DNA of 64,000 nt from Paralithodes platypus (taxonomy: Eukaryota > Arthropoda > Malacostraca > Decapoda > Lithodidae): assembly GCA_032716605.1 (NCBI GenBank), contig CM064509.1, positions 40,894,866 through 40,958,865 of the forward strand. The letters run 5' to 3'. The notes beneath the pieces are model-generated. The model saw nothing but the letters and a program-made list of their open reading frames with translations, did no database searches and had not been told where the DNA came from. The translations under genes and the position numbers were made by a program. Every line of letters begins with the position of its first letter. Position 1 is the stretch's first letter. Positions 1 through 11,527 of the stretch are shown piece after piece.

Positions 1-1440
1 TTTGTTGGAAGCAGTTAAGAGTTTTATGAAGGGAGCAGAGCATGTGTTAGAAGTCGGAAATGGTGAGTTGAGTGAATGGTTTGAGGTAAAGGTAGGTTTG
101 CGACAGGGCTGTGTATTGTCACCATGGCTGTTTAATATGTTTATGGATGGTGTGATGAGGGAGGTGAAAATGAGAACTATGGGAAGAGGATTGGGTTTAG
201 TAGGAAAGAATGGTAGAGATTGGGAGTTGAATCAGTTGCTGTTCGCTGATGACACAGCGTTGGTGGCGGATTCTGAGGAGAAATTGCAGCGGGTAGTCAA
301 AGAGTTTGGAGTGGTTTGTGGGAGAAGGAAACTGAAGGTGAACGTCAATAAAAGTAAAGTAATTGTGTGTAATAGGGGTGATCGTAGGGTGAATCTAGAT
401 GTGAGGCTGGATGGGGAAATATTGGAACAAGCAGAGTGTTTTAAATATCTAGGAGGAACGATAAGTAGGAGTGGAGGTATGGAAATGGAGGTAAAACAGA
501 GAGTGTGTGAAGGAAGGAAAGTTTTCGGAGCAATGGGAAGTATGTGGAAGACGAGAAATCTCGTAATGAAAGTAAAAAGTGCAATGTATCAAGGAATTGT
601 TGTGCCAACAGTGATGTATGGGGCTGAGACATGGGCTCTGAAGAAAAAGGAGAGAAGAGAGCTGGATGTGATGGAGATGAGCTGCTTGAGGAGTATGTGT
701 GGAGTTACTCGTAGAGACGGGTTGAGGAATGAAGTGATACGTAGGAGAGTGAGGCAGCAGGAACATTTGTCAGCCAGAATGGACAGAAGGGTGCTGAGCT
801 GGTATGGTCATGTTGAACGAATGGGAGATGAAAGGCTTACAAAGAGAATATGTGAGTCAGATACAAGGGGAGATAGAAGGGCAGGAAGACCCCCATTGAG
901 ATGGAGAGACTGTGTAAGACAAGCTTTGGATGATAGAGGAATGACTATAGATCAGACAAAGGAAGTGGTAATAAACAGGAATGAATGGAGAATGCTTGCT
1001 AATAGTTGAATGAACACGTGGTCATTTGGGGGAAAGGGTCGGGCGCAAGTTGGACTAGATAATAGTCCATCAGGCGCCTGGCCCGGGGGGACGATTAATA
1101 TGAAGGGTGCGCCTGGAAGTGTGGTGGGCGGGCTTGTGGCTTTGGCTCCGCTGCATGTCTGCCTGCCGAGATCGGAGCCTCTCCGGGTGGTCGGGGGCCG
1201 GGGGAGTGCTGGAGCGACCTTGGTGACCCTGGTCTCTAGGTATTCTCCTGGGTGACCTAGATGTGTGTGAATTTTGTGTTTTGTCTGTGTTTTTTCCTTG
1301 TTTTGTCTTGTTGTTTTGCGTTTTCCCTGCTCTTGCTCTGTCTTGAGTCGGCCACCCCCAAGAAAGTTAAAACAAAAAACTAATAAAATAGAATAAAATA
1401 GAAAATTAAAAATTTTTTTTTTTAGGAAAAGTGAGGATTG
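1..1440 (+). mobile_element. LINE (non-LTR retrotransposon) 3' part, runs off the left edge
   Basis: The sequence begins inside a reverse-transcriptase ORF, continues through a G/C-rich 3' untranslated tail with a long T/G-rich stretch (about 1260-1330), and ends in an A-rich and T-run segment near 1370-1425. The same 3' tail, including a block reading CAGGCGCCTGGCC, recurs at about 57400-57720 after a decayed RT. This shows it is part of the element and not host sequence. The clade cannot be fixed without a tree; RTE-, I- or L2-like LINEs are all possible. Confidence 0.85.
2..1009 (+). CDS. LINE reverse transcriptase, C-terminal part (5' end outside window)
   Basis: This 335-codon open frame copies element RNA into DNA at the insertion site. 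Visible RT motifs are LRQGCVLSPWLFN (motif 4-type, about residues 33-45) and [11 protein letters not shown] (catalytic FADD box, about residues 81-91), followed by KVNVNKSKV and the FKYLGG motif. The C-terminal region carries the YGAETWAL and [12 protein letters not shown] segments common to arthropod LINEs, then a basic R/G-rich stretch. The frame is uninterrupted to TGA at 1007-1009 but enters the window already inside the RT fingers/palm, so the true start and any endonuclease domain lie upstream. It is the least damaged LINE ORF in the window. Confidence 0.88.
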   Translation: MLEAVKSFMKGAEHVLEVGNGELSEWFEVKVGLRQGCVLSPWLFNMFMDGVMREVKMRTMGRGLGLVGKNGRDWELNQLLFADDTALVADSEEKLQRVVKEFGVVCGRRKLKVNVNKSKVIVCNRGDRRVNLDVRLDGEILEQAECFKYLGGTISRSGGMEMEVKQRVCEGRKVFGAMGSMWKTRNLVMKVKSAMYQGIVVPTVMYGAETWALKKKERRELDVMEMSCLRSMCGVTRRDGLRNEVIRRRVRQQEHLSARMDRRVLSWYGHVERMGDERLTKRICESDTRGDRRAGRPPLRWRDCVRQALDDRGMTIDQTKEVVINRNEWRMLANS

Positions 1441-1449
1441 GGCCTGAGC

Positions 1450-1473
1450 ATACAGATAGATAGATAGATAGAA
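1450..1473. repeat. (GATA)n microsatellite
   Basis: A run of GATA units follows the LINE tail. The same run is the first sequence after the N gap (12573-12595). Confidence 0.8.
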
Positions 1474-1843
1474 AGAGAAATTAGTGGCATCTCCGGTTGT
1501 GTCCTTTCCGGATTACACTCGTCCATTCAGATTGTAGGGTGAGTTAGGGAGGAACCGTACTAGTGGACGGAACGTACAAATGCTCCCTTGGCCATATATA
1601 TAGGTTTAGAATAGTTACCCTCTAATAATAACAAAAGAAAATGGGTTAGCTCAGATGCACGAACGAGTTTTCTATGGACGACGCTTGCCTGATTATATGG
1701 GTGACTTTTTTTTGTTTTTCTTATGTTCGATATAATATTAGGCCTTTAATTACCAGTCTCTTGTGTTCATGAATATGCCAGGAGTGTGGTGGCAAGGTAT
1801 TGAGTATCGAAATATGTTCAGTTGTGATGTACCGAAATGGTAA

Positions 1844-2173
1844 AACTGAATTTCAACCTCACGAAACATTCAGAATGTTTGTTTACATTTAAATGGCAGC
1901 ATATGGATACTCCGTACATAGTAGCCACAGTGTAAACAAACAATGTTTACTTATGGTATGGGTACTTACCCAATCATAAGTATGCCTAACTATACCATAG
2001 CCTATGTATAAATTGTTTGTTTACACTGTGGATACTATATACGGAGTGGTACCAACTCTGTAAATTGCTAACTGAATAAATATTATTATTATTATTATTA
2101 TTATTATTATCTATATGACGCCCTTTAAATGTAAACAAACATACTGAATGTTTCGTGAGGTTGAAATTCAGTG
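1844..2173. mobile_element. Nested-palindrome (foldback/MITE-like) element, copy A
   Basis: There are two nested inverted repeats. Outer arms of about 55 bp (1844-1898 and 2118-2173) and inner arms of about 45 bp (about 1907-1953 and 2004-2052) are reverse complements with few mismatches. The inner arms contain GTAAACAAACA-type stretches. A (TTA)n microsatellite sits between the inner and outer right arms. There is no coding capacity, so it is probably a non-autonomous DNA element. No clear target-site duplication was found. Confidence 0.65.
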
Positions 2174-4129
2174 TACTTGTTTACGAAAAATGGCAAGCAA
2201 GATGCAGCCACAATATTATTCCAAGCAATTGTAAGTTAAATCAAATAAAAAGATTCCTGATATTGCATTAAAATTATTATGAATTAATTAATGATTATTA
2301 AAAGAATTTCTCTCCTGGAAGGGTTACAGGAGCACTTCCATGACTATATACATTGTGTAAGATAATGAAACTATTAATTTTATTGCAAATATTGATTCTA
2401 AAACAATTGCTGCATTTTGTGTCACCCCAAAGTCTGATAACCCAATCTCATTAAAGTGTGGTGGCACAAAATGACAAGGGGTGATCCCAGACTTTTAAAT
2501 ATATACATTATATGGACAACCTTTCCTGACTATTTTTAAGAATGAAAGTAAATATGCATTTGCAGAATAATTATTACAAAGCAAATAAAGACAAAATAAA
2601 AGCGAAATAGCGTAATATACCAACTATCATGAGGTATGTCAGGGACTAGAATAATCGACAACAGAACATATCCGCAATAAATTTGAATATATACAATTTA
2701 AGATGTGTTGTGACATTACATATTAGGTGAAATTATAAAACATTTATTTGTTTAATAGTACAGCAAGAAATATTCGCATACATAGACATTTCAATAATTC
2801 TGAGGAGGAGTGACGGATTAATTACCGTGACGAACACTGATTTTCTGAACTTGACTCTTGGTCAAGGTCACGAGGCTAGATACCCCACCCACCCCTCGAT
2901 ATATCTACGTTCCTACTGGCCTTCACGCAGCCGTGGTGCTTAGCGTGGTCGAACCTATATTTCACAATGTTATGATATTTATATATATGCGTGTACTGTT
3001 ACTTAGTAATATTGTATTGTGTAACATAATCAACCCGAATGATATACATTTAAGTAAGAATACACCGAAATATAATAGTGATTAGGCTCGAATGGAGTGG
3101 CACCGCGGCTGCGGCCAATGTTTATAAACAACACGCTTTAGGCCTACATATCAAGATCAATAATTAATGATCCATCATTTCGATATTATTTTGATCTAGT
3201 TGAATTTGTAAAAAATTGTGATGACTATTCCTATAATATAATCGCTTACTTTGAGGTATTATATATAATAACTCCGGTAGGTTATCGGCCTTCTATAGGA
3301 TTATGACGCTTCTTTCGGATATTCTGAGGATATAGCTAGGTACATTTATAATTATCACATCCAAATAGATTATTTATATATGGATATATACACAAAGTCT
3401 TAAAACTGTTATCAAGTTCCGAAAGTCTGAATCGGGTTGAGTTTAGACCCTGTGGAAGAGCAGGGTTGAGTTGGCTTGATATTGGACACCCTTTTATGGC
3501 ATTTGGGTGTGAAATACGACACCATTTCCAGTCTATCGGAGATAATGATGGTAAAGGAAAATGCGGTATTTGTCTCTGTCGTGACATACCGCGCACGCGC
3601 ATAACATATGAAATATGTATCCCATCCTTTTTTACAATGAGATACTTATGAACAATCTTAAATAATACAAATATATATATATATATATATGGGAATTATA
3701 ATCCTACACTACTTTCCCATATACAACTATAGAATAATATATTCTACCCAATCATGGAACGTTCGACCAAGGTTATGGAAGCGTTCAACTTAAGACTACG
3801 GAACGATACGTAACGCTACATCAACCCAGATTACGTAACATCGAGACTGTTCATACTAGTTTGAGTACACTAAGTATGGACACATATAATTGATAAGTTT
3901 ATATGAAGTGCAATTTTCTACAATCTCTATCCTAGATTTAAGAAAGTTTGTACACAGGTATATTTTTAAGTACGCTACCTGTACCTTCCTTTAAAGTTTG
4001 TTACTGTACGTCACAAAAATAAAAGAAGTTAGAGCTCTAAGCAAAGGGATTATTCTCATCCTATTTTTATTGTTAGTGGTGTTGATATTTATCACCAATG
4101 TCCCCCTCCAGACTTGTGTTATCAGGCAT
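2174..4129. other. AT-rich non-coding DNA (copy A)
   Basis: I see no gene here. Short open frames at 2858-3085, 3336-3602 and 3466-3651 show no recognisable domain or coding signature and recur unchanged in copy B. A (TA)n microsatellite lies at about 3670-3690. Copy B equivalent: about 13349-15306. Confidence 0.6.
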
Positions 4130-4231
4130 ATCGTCAATGATGGAGGGGCCACTAATAAATAATAGGTTCGAGTCCCGAAGGTAAGAAAGGAAACCCTAAT
4201 ATTTAGTAGTGGCCCCGGAATCATTGACGAT
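4130..4231. repeat. Hairpin element with 31-bp arms beside the 32-bp array (copy A)
   Basis: Bases 4130-4160 and 4201-4231 are near-perfect inverted repeats (sharing GGGGCCACTA and ATCGTCAATGAT). The 40-bp loop contains GGTTCGAGTCCCG, which resembles a tRNA/SINE B box. Copy B equivalent: 15307-15408. Confidence 0.6.
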
Positions 4232-4340
4232 TCCGGCCCTCCCATCCATCCCCTTCCCTTTCGTTCTGATGTTTCTAGGGTATCTTGATATAATATCAGT
4301 TAAGGAATATGATGCATCAGCGTCTCAATGCAAAGCCACC

Positions 4341-7300
4341 ATAACAAGTGTGTTGGAGCCAAGGGTGCCCACATATAAACTATGTTGGAGCCAAGGGTGC
4401 CCACATAACAACTATGTTGGAACCAAGGGTGCCCACATAACAACTGTGTTGGAGCCAAGGGTGCCCACATAACAACTGTGTTGGAACCAAGGGTGCCCAC
4501 ATAACAACTGTGTTGGAACCAAGGGTGCCCACATAACAACTGTGTTGGAACCAAGGGTGCCCACATAACAACTGTGTTGGAACCAAGGGTGTCCACATAA
4601 CAACTGTGTTGGAGCCAAGGGTGCCCACATAACAACTGTGTTGGAACCAAGGGTGCCCACATAACAACTGTGTTGGAACCAAGGGTGTCCACATAACAAC
4701 TGTGTTGGAACCAAGGGTGCCCACATAACAACTGTGTTGGAACCAAGGGTGTCCACATAACAACTGTGTTGGAACCAAGGGTGTCATAACAACTGTGTTG
4801 GAACCAAGGGTGCCCACATAACAACTGTGTTGGAACCAAGGGTGTCCACATAACAACTGTGTTGGAACCAAGGGTGTCCACATAACAACTGTGTTGGAAC
4901 CAAGGGTGCCCACATAACAACTGTGTTGGAACCAAGGGTGCCCACATAACAACTGTGTTGGAACCAAGGGTGCCCACTAACAACTGTGTTGGAACCAAGG
5001 GTGCCCACATAACACTGTGGGGGACCAAGGGTGCCCACATAACAACTGTGTTGGAACCAAGGGTGTCCACATAACAACTGTGTTGGAACCAAGGGTGTCC
5101 ACATAACAACTGTGTTGGAACCAAGGGTGTCCACATAACAACTGTGTTGGAACCAAGGGTGCCCACATAACACCTGTGTTGGAACCAAGGGTGCCCACAT
5201 AACACCTGTGTTGGAACCAAGGGTGTCCACATAACAACTGTGTTGGAACCAAGGGTGTCCACATAACAACTGTGTTGGAACCAAGGGTGCCCACATAACA
5301 ACTGTGTTGGGACCACGAGTGCCCACATAACAACTATGTTGGAACCAAGGGTGCCCACATAACAACTGTGTTGGAACCAAGGGTGCCCACATAACAACTG
5401 TGTTGGAACCAAGGGTGCCCACATAACAACTGTGTTGGAACCAAGGGTGCCCACATAACAACTGTGTTGGAGCCAAGGGTGCCCACATAACAACTGTGTT
5501 GGAACCAAGGGTGCCCACATAACAACTGTGTTGGAACCAAGGGTGCCCACATAACAACTGTGTTGGAACCAAGGGTGCCCACATAACAACTGTGTTGGAA
5601 CCAAGGGTGTCCACATAACAACTGTGGTGGAACCAAGGGTGTCCACATAACAACTGTGTGGAACCAAGGGTGCCCACATAACAACTGTGTTGGAGCCAAG
5701 GGTGTCCACATAACAACTGTGTTGGAACCAAGGGTGTCCACATAACAACTGTGTTGGAACCAAGGGTGCCCACATAACAACTGTGTTGGAACCAAGGGTG
5801 TCCACATAACAACTGTGTTGGAACCAAGAGTGCCCACATAACAACTGTGTTGGAACCAAGGGTGTCCACATAACAACTGTGTTGGAACCAAGGGTGCCCA
5901 CATAACAACTGTGTTGGAACCAAGGGTGCCCACATAATAACTGTGTTGGAACCAAGGGTGCCCACATAACAACTGTGTTGGAACCAAGGGTGCCCACATA
6001 ACAACTGTGTTGGAGCCAAGGGTGCCCACATAACAACTGTGTGGAACCAAGGGTGCCCACATAACAACTGTGTTGGAACCAAGGGTGCCCACATAACAAC
6101 TGTGTTGGAACCAAGGGTGCCCACATAACAACTGTGTTGGAACCAAGGGTGTCCACATAACAACTGTGTTGGAACCAAGGGTGTCCACATAACAACTGTG
6201 TTGGAACCAAGGGTGCCCACATAACAACTGTGTTGGAACCAAGGGTGTCCACATAACAACTGTGTTGGAACCAAGAGTGCCCACATAACAACTGTGTTGG
6301 AACCAAGGGTGTCCACATAACAACTGTGTTGGAACCAAGGGTGCCCACATAACAACTGTGTTGGAACCAAGGGTGCCCACATAATAACTGTGTTGGAACC
6401 AAGGGTGCCCACATAACAACTGTGTTGGAGCCAAGGGTGTCCACATAACAACTGTGTTGGAACCAAGGGTGTCCACATAACAACTGTGTTGGAACCAAGG
6501 GTGCCCACATAACAACTGTGTTGGAACCAAGGGTGTCCACATAACAACTGTGTTGGAACCAAGAGTGCCCACATAACAACTGTGTTGGAACCAAGGGTGT
6601 CCACATAACAACTGTGTTGGAACCAAGGGTGCCCACATAACAACTGTGTTGGAACCAAGGGTGCCCACATAATAACTGTGTTGGAACCAAGGGTGCCCAC
6701 ATAACAACTGTGTTGGAACCAAGGGTGCCCACATAACAACTGTGTTGGAACCCAGGGTGTCCACATAACAACTGTGTTGGAACCAAGGGTGTCCACATAA
6801 CAACTGTGTTGGAACCAAGGGTGCCCACATAACAACTGTGTTGGAGCCAAGGGTGTCCACATAACAACTGTGTTGGAACCAAGGGTGTCCACATAACAAC
6901 TGTGTGGGAACCAAGGGTGCCCACATAACAACTGTGTTGGAACCAAGGGTGCCCACATAACAACTATGTTGGAACCAAGGGTGCCCACATAACAACTGTG
7001 TTGGAACCAAGGGTGCCCACATAACAACTATGTTGGAACCAAGGGTGCCCACATAACAACTATGTTGGAACCAAGGGTGCCCACATAACAACTGTGTTGG
7101 AACCAAGGGTGCCCACATAACAACTATGTTGGAACCAAGGGTGCCCACATAACAACTATGTTGGAAACCAAGGGTGCCCACATAACAACTGTGTTGGAAC
7201 CAAGGGTGCCCACATAACAACTATGTTGGAACCAAGGGTGCCCACATAACAACTGTGATGGAGCCAAGGGTGCCCACATAACAAACTGTGTTGGAGCCAA

Positions 7301-7613
7301 GGGTGCCCACATAACAACTGTGTTGGAACCAAGGGTGCCCACATAACAACTGTGTTGGAACCAAGGGTGCCCACATAACAACTATGTTGGAACCAAGGGT
7401 GCCCACATAACAACTGTGTTGGAGCCAAGGGTGCCCACATAACAACTGTGTTGGAACCAAGGGTGCCCACATAACAACTGTGTTGGAACCAAGGGTGCCC
7501 ACATAACAACTGTGTTGGAACCAAGGGTGCCCACATAATAACTGTGCTGGAACCAAGGGTGTCCACATAACAACTGTGTTGGAACCAAGGGTGCCCACAT
7601 AACAACTGCGTTG
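4341..7613. repeat. 32-bp minisatellite, about 102 units (copy A)
   Basis: Head-to-tail units of 32 bp with core GGAACCAAGGGTGCCCACAT. Units vary mainly at three sites: GAACC/GAGCC, TGCCC/TGTCC and TGTGTT/TATGTT. Rare marker variants (AAGAGTG at 5826, 6273 and 6561; TGTGGTGG near 5625; GGACCACG near 5310) let the array be aligned to copy B. The minus-strand unit contains no stop trinucleotide, so very long meaningless open frames run through it. Confidence 0.97.
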
Positions 7614-8363
7614 TAGTTGGAAATTACCTTTTTTATATGAACTACCAAGAGTCCCACCTTTGGGTAATGTATATACAAGATCATTATTAAGGATTATGAG
7701 CAGACCCTGTGTTAACATGGTGTATGTTGCTTGGACATCTTTGGAGGTAGCCTCTTGCCTTAGAAACTAAGCATAAGATTACTGTTTAAGCTTGACAAAG
7801 AAGGGAGTAATGTATTCTAATAAATGATACATACAGTATATGCATGTACAGTTGTGGACAGATGAAGCAAGCAGTCATCTACCTTGTCATATAATTTGCT
7901 TTATATGTCAACAATCTAAATTTATATGCATCATCGGATAGCACTGTACAAGGAAGCTCAGTTAATATCTTACTTTAATTATTTCTAAGTGGGTAAGTTA
8001 GGACTGGTTAGGAAATGTCATAGCATATGTAGGACCAAAGGGTCGTGACAATAATTCTAACTGACCGATGATTACATGTACTCAAAAGAGTTTTTCACAT
8101 GTTAGGCTGTACCTTTCGTAGGTTCTGTACATCTATCTTTTATAAATTGTCCGTTGTTTTATATAATATTTAGATTTTCTTATCTACCTCTTTATCATTA
8201 TAAGTCAGTGATAACTTTCTGGAAGTCAATAAAACAGAAACTATTTTAAACTTTTATTAATAGTCCCATGTTGAATAGTACACGTTAAACCCAGACAGCC
8301 CAAGAAGCCAAGTGCTCACTAACAATACAGGTCACTTCTCGTCCATTACAACTTGCAGGACAA
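7614..8363. other. AT-rich spacer without gene (copy A)
   Basis: Nothing recognisable was found between the 32-bp array and the SINE. No open frame with coding character is seen. The copy B equivalent is 20598-21351. Confidence 0.5.
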
Positions 8364-8369
8364 CTTATT

Positions 8370-8422
<53 letters not shown>

Positions 8423-8621
8423 AGTAGTTACGGGATGAGGTCGCGAGGAACCTTTTTACCCTGTCATAGACCTATTTTACTGTTAGGCGATCAGAACAGA
8501 GGCAAGGGGTGTGAGGAGATTGCCCAACTATCTCCACCAGCCGAGAATCAAACTCGGTCCTCCCGGTTAGAAACCGAGCGCTCTACCAATGTCGCTACTG
8601 GTCACCCCCTTATTGTAAGAT
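8364..8621 (-). mobile_element. tRNA-derived SINE with 13-bp target-site duplications (copy A)
   Basis: The element proper is 8377-8608 on the minus strand. It starts with a tRNA-like head carrying an A-box-like segment (GCGACATTGGTAGAGCGC) and a B-box-like segment (GAGTTTGATTCTCGG), and ends in a poly-A tail seen as the T run at 8377-8420. Perfect 13-bp direct repeats CTTATTGTAAGAT flank it at 8364-8376 and 8609-8621. The head resembles an arginine- or similar tRNA with a mature cloverleaf only partly kept. A Pol III-transcribed SINE mobilised by a LINE is the natural reading. Confidence 0.88.
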
Positions 8622-8997
8622 GTCACAGGAAACTTACAATAACAATATATTTTAATAAATTAGACGCTCCATGCCGAAAGTACAAGCAAACCATTACTTC
8701 AAAGTATAAACGTGACAAATTTATGAATATATAGTCTTACTTTAAAATGGTTATATAATGATTAGTTTCAACTAATTTGTAAACATATTTTTATAAGGTA
8801 CAAGAAAGTTTAGATGAATTTTGTTTTAATTTGAAGTACTGGTTTGCTTTCCTTCGTTGTATGGACCATCGTATAAACTCCTCCATCAACAATACTATGC
8901 TAGAAAACTATATTTGCTCTAACATACATTTTGTACATAAGAAGGCTACCACTGTACTGCTACTAATAACATTTAATATAGTCTGTAGTTACTTTAA

Positions 8998-9139
8998 GGG
9001 GGCCCACCTCGCTTTTTTATATTTCTCTCCCTCTCTCTTTGGCTTGTATGCATTCGGCCCCATTCAGCCTACTGTTTTAAGATGTTTACCCTCATCCAGG
9101 TGTCAATATTTTCTTGGCGAGCGGTAGCGAGCCAGCATA

Positions 9140-9170
<31 letters not shown>

Positions 9171-9380
9171 TTTTTACAGCAAGCTAAATTTGTAAATTTT
9201 TCGATAGAAAAATCTCTCCGGCAAAGCCGGATTTCTCCATACAATCCTGGCTCGCTATCGCTTGTCAGGAAGAACTCGACACCTGGATGGGGATAAACGT
9301 CTTAAAACAGTTGTGTGAATGGGTCCGAATGGATACAAGCCAGAGAAGGAGAGAAAGAGAAAAAAAGCTGGTGACCCCCC
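8998..9380. mobile_element. TTAA-flanked palindromic MITE (copy A, element 1)
   Basis: The element is bounded by TTAA at 8994-8997 and 9381-9384. The left half (GGGGG...CACC, CTCTCTTTGGCTTGTATGCATTCGG, AGGTGTC, GGCGAGCGGTAGCGAGCC) is the reverse complement of the right half, with a (TA)n plus poly-T loop at about 9130-9176. There is no coding capacity. TTAA target duplication is the signature of the piggyBac superfamily; assignment to it is inferred from this alone. Confidence 0.72.
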
Positions 9381-9420
9381 TTAAGACAAATAGGCAAATT
9401 CTTACTAATCAATGGTTTAA

Positions 9421-9742
9421 GGAAGGGGTTTAGTTTGCTCTCTAAACCTCTATCAAACTTTTAAAAACACCCACAAGACCCCCCTTCGATATGAATTTGT
9501 AAATTTTTCTGTAGCAAAATGTCCCGGCCGAAGGCCGATTCCTCTTCAAATACATGCTTGCTATCGCTCGCCATGAAAAAATTGACACCTAAATGGCACG
9601 AAAGAAGGTCTAAATATTGGCAAAGAAATGGGGCAAAAGGTATGAAAATTGCCAAACTAATGGGGCGAATGTCTTGAAACCTCATAAGTAATAGGGCTAA
9701 ACATGAGGGAGGAGGAGGACTCTAAAAACCAACTGCCTCCCC
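9421..9742. mobile_element. TTAA-flanked MITE (copy A, element 2)
   Basis: The element is bounded by TTAA at 9417-9420 and 9743-9746. Its interior shares the family core: AAATTTGTAAATTTTTC, a GGCCGAAGGCC mini-palindrome and GCTATCGCTCGCC. The same core occurs in the elements at 63021 and 63638. The right end GCCTCCCC matches the family terminus; the left end has diverged. Confidence 0.65.
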
Positions 9743-9796
9743 TTAATAGATAACAATATGATATACATTACTTAATAGATAACAATATGATATACA

Positions 9797-11106
9797 TTTT
9801 TTTTTTTTTTTTTTTTTTTTTTAAGAGACAATGAACGGAGGAAGGAAAAACACAGATAAAACAAAAAGGTCCATGTGCCTAAAGGCATCCTCCATTCATA
9901 AAATGTTTGTAACAACTGGATTTAAACATTTGTTGATTGTAAGTTTGTGGAAAGCAATTCGAGGGAAGTGAATTCCAAAGAGTAGTAGCTCTGGGGATAA
10001 ATGAATCTGATAAGCAGAAGTTCTGCATTGTGGAGGAGAAAGTGTAAATTCATGGGCGCTCTCAGCTGCCCTAGTTCTACGGGGAAAGATGTGGAGAGGC
10101 GGCACAATTGAAGCAAGTTCCTCGGAACAATTGCTGTGAAAATATCTGTAGAATAATGCAAGGGATGCAACGTTTCTTCGTATGGCTAATGTAGGAAGGT
10201 CCTGTGTGATTGCAGGATTATTGATTAATCTAATAGCTTTATTTTGAATTTTGTCCAACTGCCTCAATGCAACCACTCCACTTCCACCCCACAGAGGTGA
10301 ACAGTAATCCATCTGAGAGCGCACATGACTTTTATATATTACGGCCAACTGCTCGTCAGTGAAGGATTCTCGAACTCTGTACAGGAGTCCCAGTTTTTTA
10401 GAGGCATTCTTAGCAATGCTTCTAACATAATGTGTCCAGCTCAAGTTAGTAGTTAATGTTACACCGAGAATGTCAATACTAGGGGAAGTGGGAATATTTA
10501 CATCATTAAAAAATATATGGGAGTCAGTGAGATTCTGTCGGTTAGAAAATTGAATGTACTTGGTTTTCTGTGCATTAAAGGAAACTAGATTCTCTTGTCC
10601 CCATTCATTAATTCTAGAAAGGTCCTGGTTCAGAGAAATTGCAGTGTTATTTTTGAATTTATAAGATCGGGTTGGGTGAAAGAATTGGTAAATGTGAAGG
10701 AACTGTGGAGTGTTGAGTCATCTGCGTAGGAATGTATTGGATTATGAGTGGTAGATATGAGATCATTGATATGAATGAGGAACAGAGTTGGGGCCAAAAC
10801 TGATCCCTGGGGAACACCAGCATTTATTGAGTGAAATTGAGAATAAAGGCCATCTACCATTACACGTATTTTTCTGTTATGAAGATAAGAAGAAATTAGT
10901 GGAACTAATGATGCAAGGCCGTAGTGTGACATCTTCGACAATAAGGATTGATGCCAGACTCTATCAAATGCCTTTGATATATCCAGTGCTATTGTATGTG
11001 TTTCACCATGTTGGTCTGTAGCTTGGTTGATTTGATGCGTAAGAAGGCAAAGAATGTCTGCAGTTGATCGACATCGTCTAAAACCATATTGCCTATCACT
11101 GATTAA
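9797..11106 (-). mobile_element. Jockey-like LINE, 5'-truncated (copy A)
   Basis: A minus-strand element ending in a poly-A tail (T run 9797-9822) and truncated at about 11100. ACATTACTTAATA occurs on both sides (about 9766 and 11114) and may be the target-site duplication. A 27-bp sequence, CTTAATAGATAACAATATG..., is tandemly duplicated just outside the tail. Truncation at the 5' end plus a poly-A tail is normal for LINE insertion by target-primed reverse transcription. Confidence 0.85.
9896..11097 (-). pseudogene. Jockey/CR1-type reverse transcriptase, frameshifted (copy A)
   Basis: Read on the minus strand, the frame enters at RT motif YGFRRCRSTADI (about 11085), passes the catalytic LDISKAFDRVWH (about 10970), AGVPQGSVLAPTLF and SYADDSTLH (YADD box, about 10720), and ends in the C-terminal WNSLPSN-type segment near 9960. 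In copy A the frame is lost at about 10650, where one T is missing from a T run; the downstream part (10444-9896) is open again. The same site is intact in copy B. The missing 5' half would hold the rest of the RT and the endonuclease. Confidence 0.85.
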
Positions 11107-11232
11107 TTTATTATTACATTACTTAATAATTGATAGTGGATTAGTTCATCATTACTAACTTAACCCTTTCAGTTCAATACTTTCATTTATTGTTCATGAT
11201 AACTAATATTTAGCAATCTGTCTGCAATAACT

Positions 11233-11320
11233 GTCTTCGTAGCGCAATGGATAAATGCACTGAATTTCGGTGTGAGCATCCTAGGTTCGAATTCCTGGAC
11301 TGCCACATGTATTTGTTGAT
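11233..11320 (+). mobile_element. tRNA-derived SINE-like head 1 (copy A)
   Basis: A Pol III A-box-like start (TAGCGCAATGGATAAATGC) and a B box (GGTTCGAATTCC at 11284-11295) are followed by CCACATGTATTTG and a TTTCATTAATT tail. The 5' and 3' ends do not pair as an acceptor stem and the anticodon arm is irregular, so this is tRNA-derived and not a functional tRNA. Copy B: 24211-24298. Confidence 0.6.
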
Positions 11321-11390
11321 TTCATTAATTGAGTTTAGGAGTAAAGTCGGTTGGTGGAGGTAACATAATAATTAAGCAATCTTAATTACC

Positions 11391-11490
11391 GTCTTGGTGG
11401 TGTAATGGTTAAGGTGTCTAAATATCTGTGTGTGATAACCCGGGTTCGAATCCTGGTGGATCACATAAAATTATATGCTTTCATTAATTT
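11391..11490 (+). mobile_element. tRNA-derived SINE-like head 2 (copy A)
   Basis: GTCTTGGTGGTGTAATGG (A box) and GGTTCGAATCC at 11443-11453 (B box) are followed by the same TATGCTTTCATTAATTT tail. There is no matching acceptor stem. Its closeness to head 1 and the shared tail suggest one SINE family. Copy B: 24367-24466. Confidence 0.6.
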
Positions 11491-11527
11491 CATTGGAGGT
11501 GTTCGGTGTTGTGGTGAAATTAATAAA

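Noticed and set aside
4341..7613. Possible CRISPR array
   Set aside because: Units are contiguous with no unique spacers, and the genome is eukaryotic; these are minisatellites.
4300..7718. Very long minus-strand open frames (up to 887 codons here; 1,463 and 1,160 codons at 15558-20013) encoding LCGHPWFQHS-type repeats
   Set aside because: They are readings of a 32-bp tandem repeat. Since 32 is not a multiple of three, a strand with no stop trinucleotide in its unit is open in all three frames. Roughly one 32-bp unit in five would lack stops on a given strand by chance. No start context, splice signals or flanking gene support a protein.
11233..11490. Functional tRNA genes
   Set aside because: A and B boxes are present, but acceptor ends do not pair and the anticodon arms are irregular; the shared non-tRNA tails mark SINEs.
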